Shown here: in pieces, positions 28,091 to 36,512 of the stretch
Position numbering within the stretch: position 1 is the first letter of the stretch
Layout of the letters: the number at the start of each line of letters is the position of its first letter
Source of the DNA: a virus
Strand: one strand, 5' to 3'
Length of the DNA stretch: 64,000 bases
Virus record (IMG/VR): IMGVR_UViG_3300020473_002209
Span: 1-64,000 of that record
The notes under the pieces: model-generated
Seen by the model: only the letters and a program-made list of their open reading frames with translations
What the model was told of the DNA's origin: nothing
Database searches by the model: none
Translations under genes and position numbers: made by a program

Positions 28091-28937
28091 ACACAACAAA
28101 AAAAGAAATGTCGGGCTGATCTTTGCGCAACTATCTCAGTATATTTCCGAAGCTCTTGTAGAGGGAAAGGTCCAAAAATCGAAAAAAGCTATTGATATTC
28201 TTCAAAAGCATTTTGTACCCGGTACAGAGCTGTTTAAAGAATTTCGGTTATTTCGTGCTATGATGATAACAGAAGTACCCTCTTCATCTCTTGCTAGTTC
28301 GATTATAACAGAAGCAAAAGGCGCTGCTAGAAACTTGGACATTAAGGTCTTAACGCAGCAAAAGTCTGCGCTCATTAAAGACATCAATTACATTTTAGGC
28401 GAGAGTACCTTTTATAATAGACGTGTTGAAGACTACAAAGAGTTTGCGACAGTACAAACTCTTTTATCACAATGGCGCTCACCTAATCCTGACATAGTCG
28501 TGTCTAGTAGGTTTGAGGGAGAATTACATTCATACCTTCTAAAAGAAAAGAGTAATAAGGATCTCGTTGATTTGAAGACACCACAAGCGAATCGTCTTGT
28601 TGTAGAGATTATGCATAAGAAAATAGAAGAAAAATTTGGTGCCTCTTTTTCACAAGACCAGATTGACCTTTTAAGAGAATATGTTTTCTCAGAAAATGAC
28701 AGTGATGCATTCCGCTCTAAGCTGGTTTCAATTAAAAAGAACACGCTGAATTCTCTTAGCGAGTATTCCTTGATGTGCGAAAACAAAATATTGACGAACC
28801 AGCTGGATGAAGTTAAGCGCTCTGTGCAGTCTCTTGATGTAGATGACTTTAATGACGACTCTATATCAAAATATTTAACGTTAATGAAGCTTACTGAAGA
28901 GCTTACCACAGGAGATGAGTCAAATGGCCGACCTTAA
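28080..28937 (+). CDS. Probable prohead core protein between portal and protease
   Basis: The 285-residue, highly charged and mostly helical protein has a basic N-terminus (MKVKHNKKRNV) and no enzyme motif. In T4 the genes between portal (20) and protease (21) are the prohead core genes 67 and 68, so a core or internal-scaffold role is inferred from gene order and composition, not from clear similarity. The ATG lies inside the end of the portal gene, and its end overlaps the start region of the protease gene, so all three are coupled. Confidence 0.5.
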   Translation: MKVKHNKKRNVGLIFAQLSQYISEALVEGKVQKSKKAIDILQKHFVPGTELFKEFRLFRAMMITEVPSSSLASSIITEAKGAARNLDIKVLTQQKSALIKDINYILGESTFYNRRVEDYKEFATVQTLLSQWRSPNPDIVVSSRFEGELHSYLLKEKSNKDLVDLKTPQANRLVVEIMHKKIEEKFGASFSQDQIDLLREYVFSENDSDAFRSKLVSIKKNTLNSLSEYSLMCENKILTNQLDEVKRSVQSLDVDDFNDDSISKYLTLMKLTEELTTGDESNGRP

Positions 28938-29541
28938 GTTATTGACAGAATGGACTCCCTGGAATTATTCGAAAGAAATGATTGAAGAATCAAAAGCCCA
29001 AAATGGCGGCAAGCTTCTCATGAAGGGGGTATTGCAGAAATCTGATACTTTGAATCAAAACGGCAGAGTGTATCCAAGAGCTATTCTCGAAAGAGAAATC
29101 AGAAACTATCAGAAGTTTATTGCAGAGAATCGTGCTCTCGGTGAGTGCGATCATCCGGACAGCTCTGTAGTCGAGCTCAAGAATGCATCCCACATCGTTC
29201 GCGAGGCGTACATGGACGGCGATGTTTGTTACGGTGTTGTGGAGCTGCTAGACACCCCGTCTGGAAAGATACTACAGAGCCTTGTAGAATCCGGCGTCAC
29301 TCTTGGTATTTCATCTAGAGGTGTTGGATCAACGAAAAGACAGGGAGACACAGATGTCGTCCAAGATGATTTTCAGCTTATTTGTTGGGACTTTGTTTCT
29401 GAGCCCTCGACTCCCGGAGCATTTATGATGCGTGAAGGTAGAATTCGAGAGGGAGACCTTAATAAGGTCTTCAACAAGACAGACAGGATCCACAGATTAT
29501 TCAATGAAGTATTAGATTGGGAAGGAGAGCAAGATGAGTAA
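28924..29541 (+). CDS. Prohead maturation protease (gp21-like)
   Basis: This serine protease is of the T4 gp21 type: NGRVYPRAILEREI, ECDH77P with the catalytic His, and GIS130S131RG with the nucleophile Ser. It cleaves scaffold, core and capsid propeptides after shell assembly. I place the start at ATG 28924 (205 residues), because GGAG (28911-28914) lies 9 bases before it and directly abuts an earlier in-frame ATG at 28915. It overlaps the upstream gene by 14 bases and the next gene by 8. Length is close to T4 gp21 (212). Confidence 0.92.
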   Translation: MADLKLLTEWTPWNYSKEMIEESKAQNGGKLLMKGVLQKSDTLNQNGRVYPRAILEREIRNYQKFIAENRALGECDHPDSSVVELKNASHIVREAYMDGDVCYGVVELLDTPSGKILQSLVESGVTLGISSRGVGSTKRQGDTDVVQDDFQLICWDFVSEPSTPGAFMMREGRIREGDLNKVFNKTDRIHRLFNEVLDWEGEQDE

Positions 29542-30070
29542 CACATGGCCAAGACCCGGCCTCGGTATGGTCGGCGAGTATCAAAGAAGCGGTCTTCCCT
29601 TTGTAACGTCTTCAAACGGCGCTGAATTAAAGACCGCGACCAGCAACGTGGTGCAGATTTCTTTTCCTCGAGTAACTAGATGGTTCGAGGTGCGTGGTCT
29701 TGATGCAAGCAATTCCACCGCAGAAATTAGGATTGGGTTTACTGAAAACGGAGTAAAGGGCGAAGGCGCCGTCACTGGTTCCATACCAACTGGTGAATTT
29801 ACAGACACCACAGGAAATCAGAAATTTGTCAAAGTCGAACCTCTTCCAAGTACAGAAGCTCAGAAGGCTACTCATGCGAATTATTTCGTTATACCGAGCG
29901 CAGAAACTTCTGAAGCACCGGCAATGCGATATGAATTAATGTGTACTGACCTCTTCTTGACAATGCACTCTGCTCACAACAGCGGGTTTTGTGTCATTGC
30001 CGGCTTAACAGACATTCCAAGAAGCTCTTTAAATCTTACAGGGTCTGCTGGGTACCAAGGAGTAGGATAA
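29534..30070 (+). CDS. Small structural protein of the head cluster (NTWPRPGL family)
   Basis: The 178-residue beta-rich protein begins MSNTWPRPGLGMVGEYQRSG and contains QISFPRVTRWFEVRG and VIAGLTDIPRSSLNLTGSAG. I recognise this as a conserved family in the head-gene region of T4-like marine phages, of unknown detailed function. A small capsid-associated or decoration protein is plausible. Start overlaps the protease stop by 8 bases, and its TAA shares a base with the next ATG (TAATG). Confidence 0.6.
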   Translation: MSNTWPRPGLGMVGEYQRSGLPFVTSSNGAELKTATSNVVQISFPRVTRWFEVRGLDASNSTAEIRIGFTENGVKGEGAVTGSIPTGEFTDTTGNQKFVKVEPLPSTEAQKATHANYFVIPSAETSEAPAMRYELMCTDLFLTMHSAHNSGFCVIAGLTDIPRSSLNLTGSAGYQGVG

Positions 30071-30495
30071 TGGCGAAAATATCTCGTGATATGTTGAAAG
30101 CTGTAGTAAAGGAATGTCTTTTTGAGATTTTGCTGGAATCTACTGGTGAACCTAAAGGGTCTTTGATGGAGGCTCGTAAGCCTTCACCTAAGAAAAGAAG
30201 CTCAAGAGCAAGAACATCTCGTCCTGCTCTTGATTCAATATCTTTTAATAGCAAACCTTCGAAGCCAGAGGTTCGTCCACTCGACGTTAGTGGCATCACC
30301 TCAGACCCTGTAATGGCTTCAATATTTCAAGACACCGCGCAGACAACTTTGGTTGAACAAGCAGAAGCGGAGCGCGGTCGACCGGGTCAACCTACGGGTC
30401 CAGGAATTCCTCTTGACAGTGGAGTTGGAGCCGACGGATTAGGAGAAGCCTCAAAAAATTGGGCTTATCTCGCTTTTCATGATAAATCTGAGTAA
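30070..30495 (+). CDS. Small head-region protein with N-terminal amphipathic helix
   Basis: I set the start at ATG 30070, which overlaps the previous TAA and follows GGAGTAGG. A longer frame opening at 29989 lies inside the upstream gene and is not needed. The 141-residue product opens MAKISRDMLKAVVKECLFEI, an amphipathic helix of the kind also seen in the products of 30546 and 62792, followed by a basic, Pro/Ser-rich and probably disordered region. No family is recognised. Packing of head-cluster genes around it suggests a core or internal head protein, possibly a substrate of the gp21-like protease. Confidence 0.55.
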   Translation: MAKISRDMLKAVVKECLFEILLESTGEPKGSLMEARKPSPKKRSSRARTSRPALDSISFNSKPSKPEVRPLDVSGITSDPVMASIFQDTAQTTLVEQAEAERGRPGQPTGPGIPLDSGVGADGLGEASKNWAYLAFHDKSE

Positions 30496-30545
30496 AGAAA
30501 CAACTTGTTCGAAATACATAGAAGTATAGTCTGGAGGAAATCACA

Positions 30546-30818
30546 ATGGCTAAGAAAATCAAATTAACACCCGCTCTTTTGAGAAAGCTCGTTATGGAAG
30601 AAAAAAAGAAGATCCAAGAGTCACTAGAGCAGGGCGAAGAGAGTGTTGAAAAAGTAGATGCAGTAGAAGTAGAAGCGGGCGAGTACGCTGATTCTCTCGA
30701 AAAAGATATCGATCATATTGCAGCTCTAAAAATTCAAGAGCGTATACTTAAGAGAAAGTACGCAAAAGTTCAAGAAGCGAAAAAGCGTCTTGTTCGTAGA
30801 GTGAAAAAGAGTCGATAA
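30546..30818 (+). CDS. Small charged helical head-region protein
   Basis: The 90-residue protein, MAKKIKLTPALLRKLVMEEK onward, is almost entirely helical and charged, with an acidic middle (EKVDAVEVEAGEY) and a very basic end (AKKRLVRRVKKSR). It has a strong GGAGG ribosome binding site. The opening LLRKLVMEEKKKIQESLE belongs to an N-terminal helix pattern shared by other small products here. Its size, charge and location resemble T4 prohead core protein gp67, but similarity cannot be shown by eye. A core or internal protein is inferred. Confidence 0.5.
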   Translation: MAKKIKLTPALLRKLVMEEKKKIQESLEQGEESVEKVDAVEVEAGEYADSLEKDIDHIAALKIQERILKRKYAKVQEAKKRLVRRVKKSR

Positions 30819-30847
30819 TCTTACCAATTTAATTTAGGAGTAAATAA

Positions 30848-31330
30848 ATGCCCACACATACACAAACAATCGTAGAAACGCTACCGACCGAACAAGGTAT
30901 GGGTACAACTGGTACCGCAACCGTTCAGGCTTGTTTCCCTGCATCACCTATGTATTCCGGTGATATAACTGATGATGAACGGAAAGCGCTTTTTACAGAG
31001 TTAGTTTTATCTCCAGTAGTGAATGATGGTGGTCATACATTCGGTGAATTTAACCGTGATTTTGTTGACGCTCCTAACATTGCTGATGTCGAGTGGGGTG
31101 GAGGCGGACTCCCGGGTAGCCCATACACTCCTAACCCTGTATCTCCTGGTCCAGGTAGCATTAATGCTTCTGACCAAGCTGATCCTCCAGATGGCTGGGG
31201 ACAAACCCCACCCGAACAATGGGGTACAGGTGTAGGCTCACAGTTACAGCCCAGCGAAAGCTCTGCTCAGCAGTCTGGCGGAACTCTTGGTGACTATGTC
31301 ATGGGTAAGGCTTGGGGTACTAATTCTTAA
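30848..31330 (+). CDS. Small Gly/Pro-rich protein of unknown function
   Basis: The 160-residue protein has a short ordered N-terminal part (ITDDERKALFTELVLSP) followed by a Gly/Pro/Ser/Gln-rich tail (PGSPYTPNPVSPGPGS) that is likely disordered. It has a good TTAGGAG ribosome binding site, and its TAA overlaps the next ATG (TAATG at 31328-31332). No family is recognised. It belongs to the head operon between protease and scaffold. Confidence 0.55.
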   Translation: MPTHTQTIVETLPTEQGMGTTGTATVQACFPASPMYSGDITDDERKALFTELVLSPVVNDGGHTFGEFNRDFVDAPNIADVEWGGGGLPGSPYTPNPVSPGPGSINASDQADPPDGWGQTPPEQWGTGVGSQLQPSESSAQQSGGTLGDYVMGKAWGTNS

Positions 31331-31932
31331 TGGGCGTAACGCCAGGTAATCCAGATAGTCCGATAAGCATCGGCCGTAGAAGGGGAAGTAATCTAGATCA
31401 TAGAGACGACCTCGGCTACGGCCGAGTTTCTTCTAAATTCCATGAGCCTCGAGTAAAGGGCTCTGTGTATCCTTACATCGATGAAGACGAATATGATGAA
31501 GAGATCGATTTAGGTTTAGAGATCGATATATTGGACAAAATTATAAACAAGTTTGCGACCCCTTACAAGAGCGATGATTCTTTAATAGGTCGATCCGCTG
31601 ACCACAATGCAAAGGTTGATGGAAATAAACCACTTGCCCCCGTGCAGCAAGAGATTGCTACCGCTAAAGGAATGGTCCCTTTTCCAGCGATGTATAAGAA
31701 AAGGATACAAGTGGGGGGCGGAGTAGCTGGTGGCGGCACACGATATGTCCGAGGTTCCGATAGGGTGAAGACCGGTACTTGGGATGGATATTCGCATGCT
31801 CCAGAAGAGCTCGGCGGGCCAGAAGGTGTGAATGTTACTTTCGATGAATATATTAACGATGAAGAAGATGCGAATATTGTAAAGCTACGCAAAGTAGTTC
31901 GAGGAATACTTGACCAACAAGAGGAAGCGTAG
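31330..31932 (+). CDS. Unknown protein upstream of scaffold gene
   Basis: The 200-residue protein has a polar N-terminus, an acidic patch (IDEDEYDEEIDLGLEID, about 58-74), a Gly-rich middle and a helical C-terminus (NIVKLRKVVRGILDQQEEA). The last helix resembles the amphipathic helices found at the N-termini of neighbouring small proteins. Start overlaps the previous stop by one base. Function is unknown; a head-assembly role is inferred from the neighbourhood. Confidence 0.55.
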   Translation: MGVTPGNPDSPISIGRRRGSNLDHRDDLGYGRVSSKFHEPRVKGSVYPYIDEDEYDEEIDLGLEIDILDKIINKFATPYKSDDSLIGRSADHNAKVDGNKPLAPVQQEIATAKGMVPFPAMYKKRIQVGGGVAGGGTRYVRGSDRVKTGTWDGYSHAPEELGGPEGVNVTFDEYINDEEDANIVKLRKVVRGILDQQEEA

Positions 31933-31967
31933 AAATTACAAATGTAGGAAATCTCGCTTTGTCCGCA

Positions 31968-31974
31968 ATACTTA
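31968..31974 (+). promoter_or_regulatory. Candidate promoter element ATACTTA (variant of ATAGTTA)
   Basis: ATACTTA lies in the 72-base gap before the scaffold gene, 30 bases from its start codon. It differs by one base from the ATAGTTA motif seen before several tail genes, and also occurs at 35515 and 48721 in other gaps. Weak evidence, based only on recurrence. Confidence 0.25.
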
Positions 31975-32004
31975 ACTGTAAGTGCACACAACTAAGGTGG
32001 ATTC

Positions 32005-33495
32005 ATGTCGACAAATCTTTATAAAGAGGCGATAGCAGAAGCGCAGCAGCTAAAGCTGCTTGCTGAGCAAAATGCCAAAAATAAAATTATAGAGGCACTC
32101 ACACCGCGCATTCAAGCGATGGTGGAGTCCCAATTGTTATCAGAGCAGGAAGAAATCCAGCTAGTCGATGTCGAAGGACCGATAGCTGATGTGGTTTCTG
32201 ATGAACTAATAGATGATGAAGAGGGAGAAGTTGAATCTTCCATTCATATTGATAATGCCGACGGCGTTGTCAATCTTACTGTATCTGAAACATTTCAAAA
32301 GAATTTGGGAGAGTTAAAGGCCCAATATACAAACTCTACGTCTTCCGATCGTAATAAGCTAGCCGAAAGAATTGCAAGGCTTCGTGGGAAGGTTAGGAGA
32401 ATGGATGCATTGCTGAACGGTTTAAACGCAAATGCATTATCCGAACAGCAAAAGTCTGTAATTAAAAAGTCATACCAAAAATTGTTGGCAGAAGCCGTAA
32501 CTTTACGCTCAGAGGCAATAGTTAACTCTAGCAATAAGAGTCAGGGCAACCGTCTAGCAATATTCGAAACACTTAAGGAGATGAATATAATGACTAACAA
32601 ACGCAGCCGCGCCATCTTCAACCAACTTTTTGAAGCTGGACTCGGCGAATTAGATGAAATGGAATTGGTGCTCAGTGATGAGGACCTCGAAGCCCTTGGT
32701 GTTGAAGACGCTGAAGAGGCTGATGTTGATGCTCTAGACCTTGAGCTCGTCGCCGATGTCGGTGAGGACGAAGAAGTTGAAGGCGAGGAAGAGGAAGCTG
32801 AAGGTGAGGAAGAGGAAGCTGAGGGCGAGGAAGAGGAAGAAGTTGCTCTTGACCTTGGTGAGGTTTTCGAAATCGATCCCCGCATGCTGAAGATGGAGCT
32901 TCGTAAGCTTCGTAGAATGCGTGAAGCTACTGAAGGAAGTGTCGAAGCTACCGATATGGCTGACCAGTTTGGCGGCGGAGAAGTTGAGGACGAGTCTTTC
33001 ATCGATGTTGATGAAGATGATCTCTTGAACGCTCTTGCTGATGAGCTTGGTGATCCTGGTGTTCCCACCCCAACTGTAGAGTCTCGTCGCCGCCGCGCTA
33101 GAGCAAGCCGTCGTAGAAGAATGGCCGAAAGACGTTCAGGTCGCCGTGCAACAAACTCAACAACTCGTGAGAACCGCGCTCTTAAGCAGCAGCTCTCCGA
33201 AATGAACCTTTTTAACGCAAAACTGCTTTATGTGAATAAACTGATGCAAAATCGTAATGTAAGTTCTAAGCAACAGCGTGCCATAGTCGAGGCCCTTGAT
33301 AATGCCAAGACAATCCGTGAAGCTAAGCTAGTGTACGAAAGTATTACTCGCTCACTTAACAAGAAGTCCCTTTCAGAGGGCAAGAGAAGAGTTCTTGGAT
33401 CTTCTAGTAAGCCAACTCGCAGAGGCTCTGCCGCTGTAAATGAGTCTGGCCAGACAGATCGATGGGCACGACTCGCTGGTATTAAAAACAAATAG
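32005..33495 (+). CDS. Prohead scaffolding core protein (gp22-like), with likely internal start
   Basis: The 496-residue protein lies directly upstream of the major capsid gene, as gp22 does in T4. It is helical and strongly acidic in the middle (EGEEEEAEGEEEEAEGEEEE near 255-275), with a very basic patch (RRRRARASRRRRMAERR near 363-379) and a helical end. The scaffold forms the core around which the shell assembles and is later degraded by the gp21-like protease. T4 gp22 is about 269 residues. Here an internal ATG at 32590 with a strong AAGGAG would give a 301-residue product nearer that size, so residues 1-195 may be a separate function or an extended form. Confidence 0.8.
   Translation: MSTNLYKEAIAEAQQLKLLAEQNAKNKIIEALTPRIQAMVESQLLSEQEEIQLVDVEGPIADVVSDELIDDEEGEVESSIHIDNADGVVNLTVSETFQKNLGELKAQYTNSTSSDRNKLAERIARLRGKVRRMDALLNGLNANALSEQQKSVIKKSYQKLLAEAVTLRSEAIVNSSNKSQGNRLAIFETLKEMNIMTNKRSRAIFNQLFEAGLGELDEMELVLSDEDLEALGVEDAEEADVDALDLELVADVGEDEEVEGEEEEAEGEEEEAEGEEEEEVALDLGEVFEIDPRMLKMELRKLRRMREATEGSVEATDMADQFGGGEVEDESFIDVDEDDLLNALADELGDPGVPTPTVESRRRRARASRRRRMAERRSGRRATNSTTRENRALKQQLSEMNLFNAKLLYVNKLMQNRNVSSKQQRAIVEALDNAKTIREAKLVYESITRSLNKKSLSEGKRRVLGSSSKPTRRGSAAVNESGQTDRWARLAGIKNK
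32575..32592 (+). promoter_or_regulatory. Internal ribosome binding site and in-frame start
   Basis: AAGGAG (32575-32580) is followed after 9 bases by an in-frame ATG (32590-32592), codon 196 of the scaffold gene. This is as good a site as those of the highly expressed genes around it. Base and codon use also shift from AT-rich to the capsid-gene style just after this point. It probably initiates a shorter scaffold form. Confidence 0.55.
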
Positions 33496-33523
33496 ACGCT
33501 AATCTTTAAAGGAGAAAAAGAAA

Positions 33524-35431
33524 ATGTCAAAGAAGTTCACACTTGACACACTGACGGAAGGTATCCGTCAACGTCACCAAGGCGAATCTAACAAGCGCCT
33601 TACCGAAAAGTGGGCTCGGACTGGTCTTCTTAGGGGTCTCGAGAGCGTCCATCGTGAAAACATGGCAACGTTGCTCGAGAACCAAGCTGGTCAGATCCTT
33701 CGTGAGCAAAACACCCTTGGTGGTGGTGGTCTCACACCTGCTGCAGCTTCCGGAGATATCCGGGGCTTCACTAACATCGCTTTCCCAATCGTCCGTCGAG
33801 TCTTCGGTGGTTTGGTTGCTAACGAGTTAGTCTCAATCCAACCTATGAGCCTTCCTTCCGGACTGCTCTTCTATCTTGACTACACCTACGGCACAAACGT
33901 CGGTGGTACTGTCGACGGTTCAGCTGGCGCTGATACCAGAAACACGTACGACGCTGGTCAGTCAATTTATAATAACCCCGCGGGAATGGGCGTTCGCTCC
34001 GGTTCTCTTGGTACCGGTGGTCAGTATGACCTTGCTGGTTCTGGTTATTCTCGTGTCCACACTGGTTCAGACAGCGGTAACGCCGGTGCATCTTGGATCC
34101 TGAACGCATTCGTTCTTGGTACAAGCTCTGCTCAAAGTCGTTCATCCACCATTTCTGGTGGTGCTGGTTCAACCGGTGCAGACGGTCGTTTCCTTCAGTT
34201 TGACCCACAGGTTACACAGAAGATTGATGATGATAGCAACCCTTACTTCTTCGCTACCGTCCCGCTTGGTGCTCTTGGCTCCAACCTTGACGTAACAGCT
34301 GTTAAGGAAATTGCACTCTTCCATACTGGTACTGTACAAGGTGACCTCGCTACTTTTGGTGAGACATTCCAGGGCGGTCAGGGAGTTTACAACCTTCGTC
34401 GTCTCAACCAGCTCGTTAAGTCTGGTTCTTCAAACGGTACTATCGAACCTGATCCAATGGCGACAGCTCAGAAGGCTGGTTCTGCTATTCTGATGGTTCT
34501 GTCCGGTACTTCGGTTTCAAGCGATGTTGGTGGTTGGAGAATTACCTATCCTAAGACCAACTCACTGAATGTTGATTCTAGTGATGGTGACACTCTTGTC
34601 GTTCCCGTCTTCGAGTCCAACTTCAGCCAGACAAACGCACAGCCTCAGATTCCTGAGATTGACATCAAGATCGAAGCGATCTCGGTTGTCGCTCAGACTC
34701 GTAAGCTTCGCGCTCGTTGGTCACCAGAACTCGCACAGGACTTGAACGCTTACCACAGCCTTGACGCTGAGGTTGAGCTTACTCAAATCCTCTCTGAGCA
34801 GATTGCTCTTGAGATCGACCGCGAGATCCTCAACGACCTCCTTATGCAGGCCGATACGAACTACTACTGGAGCCGTAAGCCCGGCGACTTCGTCAACAAG
34901 AAGTCTGGTGCTGCTGCTGTCAAGGCATCTTCCCTCGCTGGTGGACCCGCCTTTACCGGTACTGTTCGCGAATGGTACGAGACTCTTGTCGAGACCATTA
35001 TCGATGTTGCTAACGAGATTCACCGTAAGACCCTTCGTGGTTCTGCAAACTTCATCGTTGTTTCCCCTGATGTTGCTACTGTCCTTGAAGCCTCCGTGCT
35101 TTACAAGCCAGTCTACAGCATCGACGGCGACGGTCAAGTTGCTCCCGGTATGAGTCTTGGAGCCGAGAAGGTTGGTACACTGAGCAACCGCTTCACAGTC
35201 TACAAGGACCCCTACTTCCCACGCAACAAGATTCTTGTTGGGTACAAGGGTGGTAGCTACCTCGAGACTGGGTATGTATACGCTCCTTACGTGCCACTGA
35301 TCGTTACTCCTACTATCTTCGCTCCCGAAGACTTCACTCCTCGCAAGGGTGTGATGACTCGGTACGGTAAGAAGATGGTGCGTTCCGACTTCTACGGAAC
35401 AGTAACATGCCTTGGTATGGACGTCATCTAA
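33524..35431 (+). CDS. Major capsid protein (gp23-like)
   Basis: The 635-residue protein is of the T4 gp23/HK97-fold family. LTEKWARTGLLRGL, ASGDIRGFTNIAFPIVRRVF and LVSIQPMSLPSGLLFYLDY match the conserved N-arm and E-loop region; KTSLNVD-like and SPELAQDL segments follow, and the C-terminus ends GTVTCLGMDVI. It builds the head shell. T4 gp23 has 521 residues, so this version carries extra insertions. Candidate gp21-type cut sites in the N-terminal region are LTE12/G13 and LLE52/N53. It has a strong AAAGGAG site, a codon choice distinct from replication genes (much CTT/CTC and CGT/CGC), and a terminator directly after: all fit very high expression. Confidence 0.95.
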   Translation: MSKKFTLDTLTEGIRQRHQGESNKRLTEKWARTGLLRGLESVHRENMATLLENQAGQILREQNTLGGGGLTPAAASGDIRGFTNIAFPIVRRVFGGLVANELVSIQPMSLPSGLLFYLDYTYGTNVGGTVDGSAGADTRNTYDAGQSIYNNPAGMGVRSGSLGTGGQYDLAGSGYSRVHTGSDSGNAGASWILNAFVLGTSSAQSRSSTISGGAGSTGADGRFLQFDPQVTQKIDDDSNPYFFATVPLGALGSNLDVTAVKEIALFHTGTVQGDLATFGETFQGGQGVYNLRRLNQLVKSGSSNGTIEPDPMATAQKAGSAILMVLSGTSVSSDVGGWRITYPKTNSLNVDSSDGDTLVVPVFESNFSQTNAQPQIPEIDIKIEAISVVAQTRKLRARWSPELAQDLNAYHSLDAEVELTQILSEQIALEIDREILNDLLMQADTNYYWSRKPGDFVNKKSGAAAVKASSLAGGPAFTGTVREWYETLVETIIDVANEIHRKTLRGSANFIVVSPDVATVLEASVLYKPVYSIDGDGQVAPGMSLGAEKVGTLSNRFTVYKDPYFPRNKILVGYKGGSYLETGYVYAPYVPLIVTPTIFAPEDFTPRKGVMTRYGKKMVRSDFYGTVTCLGMDVI

Positions 35432-35458
35432 TCTGATTAGACGAAGTCAAAATATTCA

Positions 35459-35488
35459 GGGGCGGTCCTTTCGGGGTCCGCCCCTTTT
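35459..35488 (+). terminator. Intrinsic terminator after the major capsid gene
   Basis: The stem GGGGCGG (35459-35465) pairs with CCGCCCC (35478-35484), with inner CC/GG pairing around TTTCGG and a T run after. It lies 27 bases beyond the capsid stop codon. Confidence 0.88.
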
Positions 35489-35514
35489 ATTATGTCAAAT
35501 CTGAAGCTCACATC

Positions 35515-35546
35515 ATACTTAAGTGTTAGCACGGTGCATGCATAAT
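35515..35546 (+). promoter_or_regulatory. Candidate promoter region (ATACTTA and ATGCATAAT)
   Basis: After the capsid terminator the gap contains ATACTTA (35515-35521) and ATGCATAAT (35538-35546), the latter one mismatch from the nonamer at 2250, 4851 and 14546. A promoter is needed here because the upstream unit ends at a strong terminator. The rest of the 178-base gap shows no gene. Confidence 0.35.
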
Positions 35547-35609
35547 GACTGACCCCACCGGTCGCATCGACGTCTGTGGACTAACATTCCAACTTAAAGG
35601 AGAAAAATT

Positions 35610-36056
35610 ATGCCTTCAATTAAAGTAACCCCTACGAAGGGTTTATTTCAGAGAGGTGGGACAACTACTATTCCCAACGGCACCCTCTCTGGACACAAGC
35701 AAGTTTGCTTGGCGAAGTCATCTGCTTATACTTTGACACAAGCTGATTGCGGATCAGTGATTACAGTCACAGGTACTACGACGATTACGCTACCTGCCGC
35801 TAGCACCAGCAAGGGATTCCACTTCCTGCTTTTCTCTGGTGATACAGGCACGCACACATATGAATCCGCAGGGTCAAGTGATATAAGCGCTTATAACGCA
35901 CACTCGACTGCCGACAGTGGCGCGTATGTCACAAGAGCGCATGCAATTGACAGCATAGCGGTTACTGGTGACATCGGTAACAGAGTAGAATTATGGTGCA
36001 ACGGCACCTGGTGGATTGCAACAGTAATTTCCGATGCAGTCGCAACAATGTCATAA
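35610..36056 (+). CDS. Small beta-rich protein, candidate capsid decoration protein 1
   Basis: The 148-residue protein begins MPSIKVTPTKG, then Thr/Gly-rich strands (GSVITVTGTTTITLPAAST, FHFLLFSGD), and ends in a strand with VELWCNGTWWIATV. The opening resembles that of the next gene (MPKIHLDPTLKG), and both have a TITLP/ITMAAAGT-type core, suggesting related folds. It has a strong AAAGGAG site and lies just after the capsid gene, where phages often encode decoration or head-fibre proteins. The role is inferred from position and fold type. Confidence 0.5.
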   Translation: MPSIKVTPTKGLFQRGGTTTIPNGTLSGHKQVCLAKSSAYTLTQADCGSVITVTGTTTITLPAASTSKGFHFLLFSGDTGTHTYESAGSSDISAYNAHSTADSGAYVTRAHAIDSIAVTGDIGNRVELWCNGTWWIATVISDAVATMS

Positions 36057-36093
36057 AACATAAAAGCATAAAAAATAATAAGGAGATATAAAA

Positions 36094-36486
36094 ATGCCAA
36101 AGATTCATTTAGACCCCACTTTAAAGGGGATTGAAATTAAAGAAAAGAACGCTGGAGTGGATGCAAAATTCGTCCAGGGTGATACAAGGGTCAGAAGCTC
36201 GCTGCAAACCTTAAGTGGTAATGGCGAGACAATTACTGTTTTAGATAAGGGTATGGTCATCCGCATTGATGCTGGAGGCGGTGCGCGCACAGGCACGATC
36301 CTGCAACAGGGTTCTGTTGACGGCCAGATCATAATTCTTGTTAATGTCGGGGGTGAAAAAATCACCATGGCTGCCGCAGGAACTTCTAATGTCGCATCCG
36401 GAACAGGGTGTGCTATAGACACTGGTACATCTTACCTTTGTGTTTACGACTCAACAGTCGGTGATTGGTTCCCTGCAGAGACTTGA
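36094..36486 (+). CDS. Small beta-rich protein, candidate capsid decoration protein 2
   Basis: The 130-residue protein begins MPKIHLDPTLKGIEIKEKN. It contains EKITMAAAGTSNVASGTGCA and ends TSYLCVYDSTVGDWFPAET, a pattern met in small phage head or fibre proteins. It probably shares ancestry with the preceding gene. Ribosome binding site AAGGAG. An intrinsic terminator follows within 60 bases, so the two small genes form a short unit after the capsid gene. Confidence 0.5.
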   Translation: MPKIHLDPTLKGIEIKEKNAGVDAKFVQGDTRVRSSLQTLSGNGETITVLDKGMVIRIDAGGGARTGTILQQGSVDGQIIILVNVGGEKITMAAAGTSNVASGTGCAIDTGTSYLCVYDSTVGDWFPAET

Positions 36487-36512
36487 TATTTAAGCCTTTG
36501 TATCCAATATTC

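Noticed and set aside
28915-28923. Earlier ATG for the prohead protease
   Set aside because: GGAG ends at 28914, directly against this ATG; the in-frame ATG at 28924 has the normal 9-base spacing.
29989-30069. Upstream extension of the gene at 30070
   Set aside because: The extra codons lie within the preceding gene, while ATG 30070 has GGAGTAGG at proper spacing and a TAATG overlap typical of this genome.
34761-35153. Second + strand frame inside the capsid gene
   Set aside because: Leu/Arg/Ser-rich off-frame product caused by the biased codon use of the capsid gene; no ribosome binding site.
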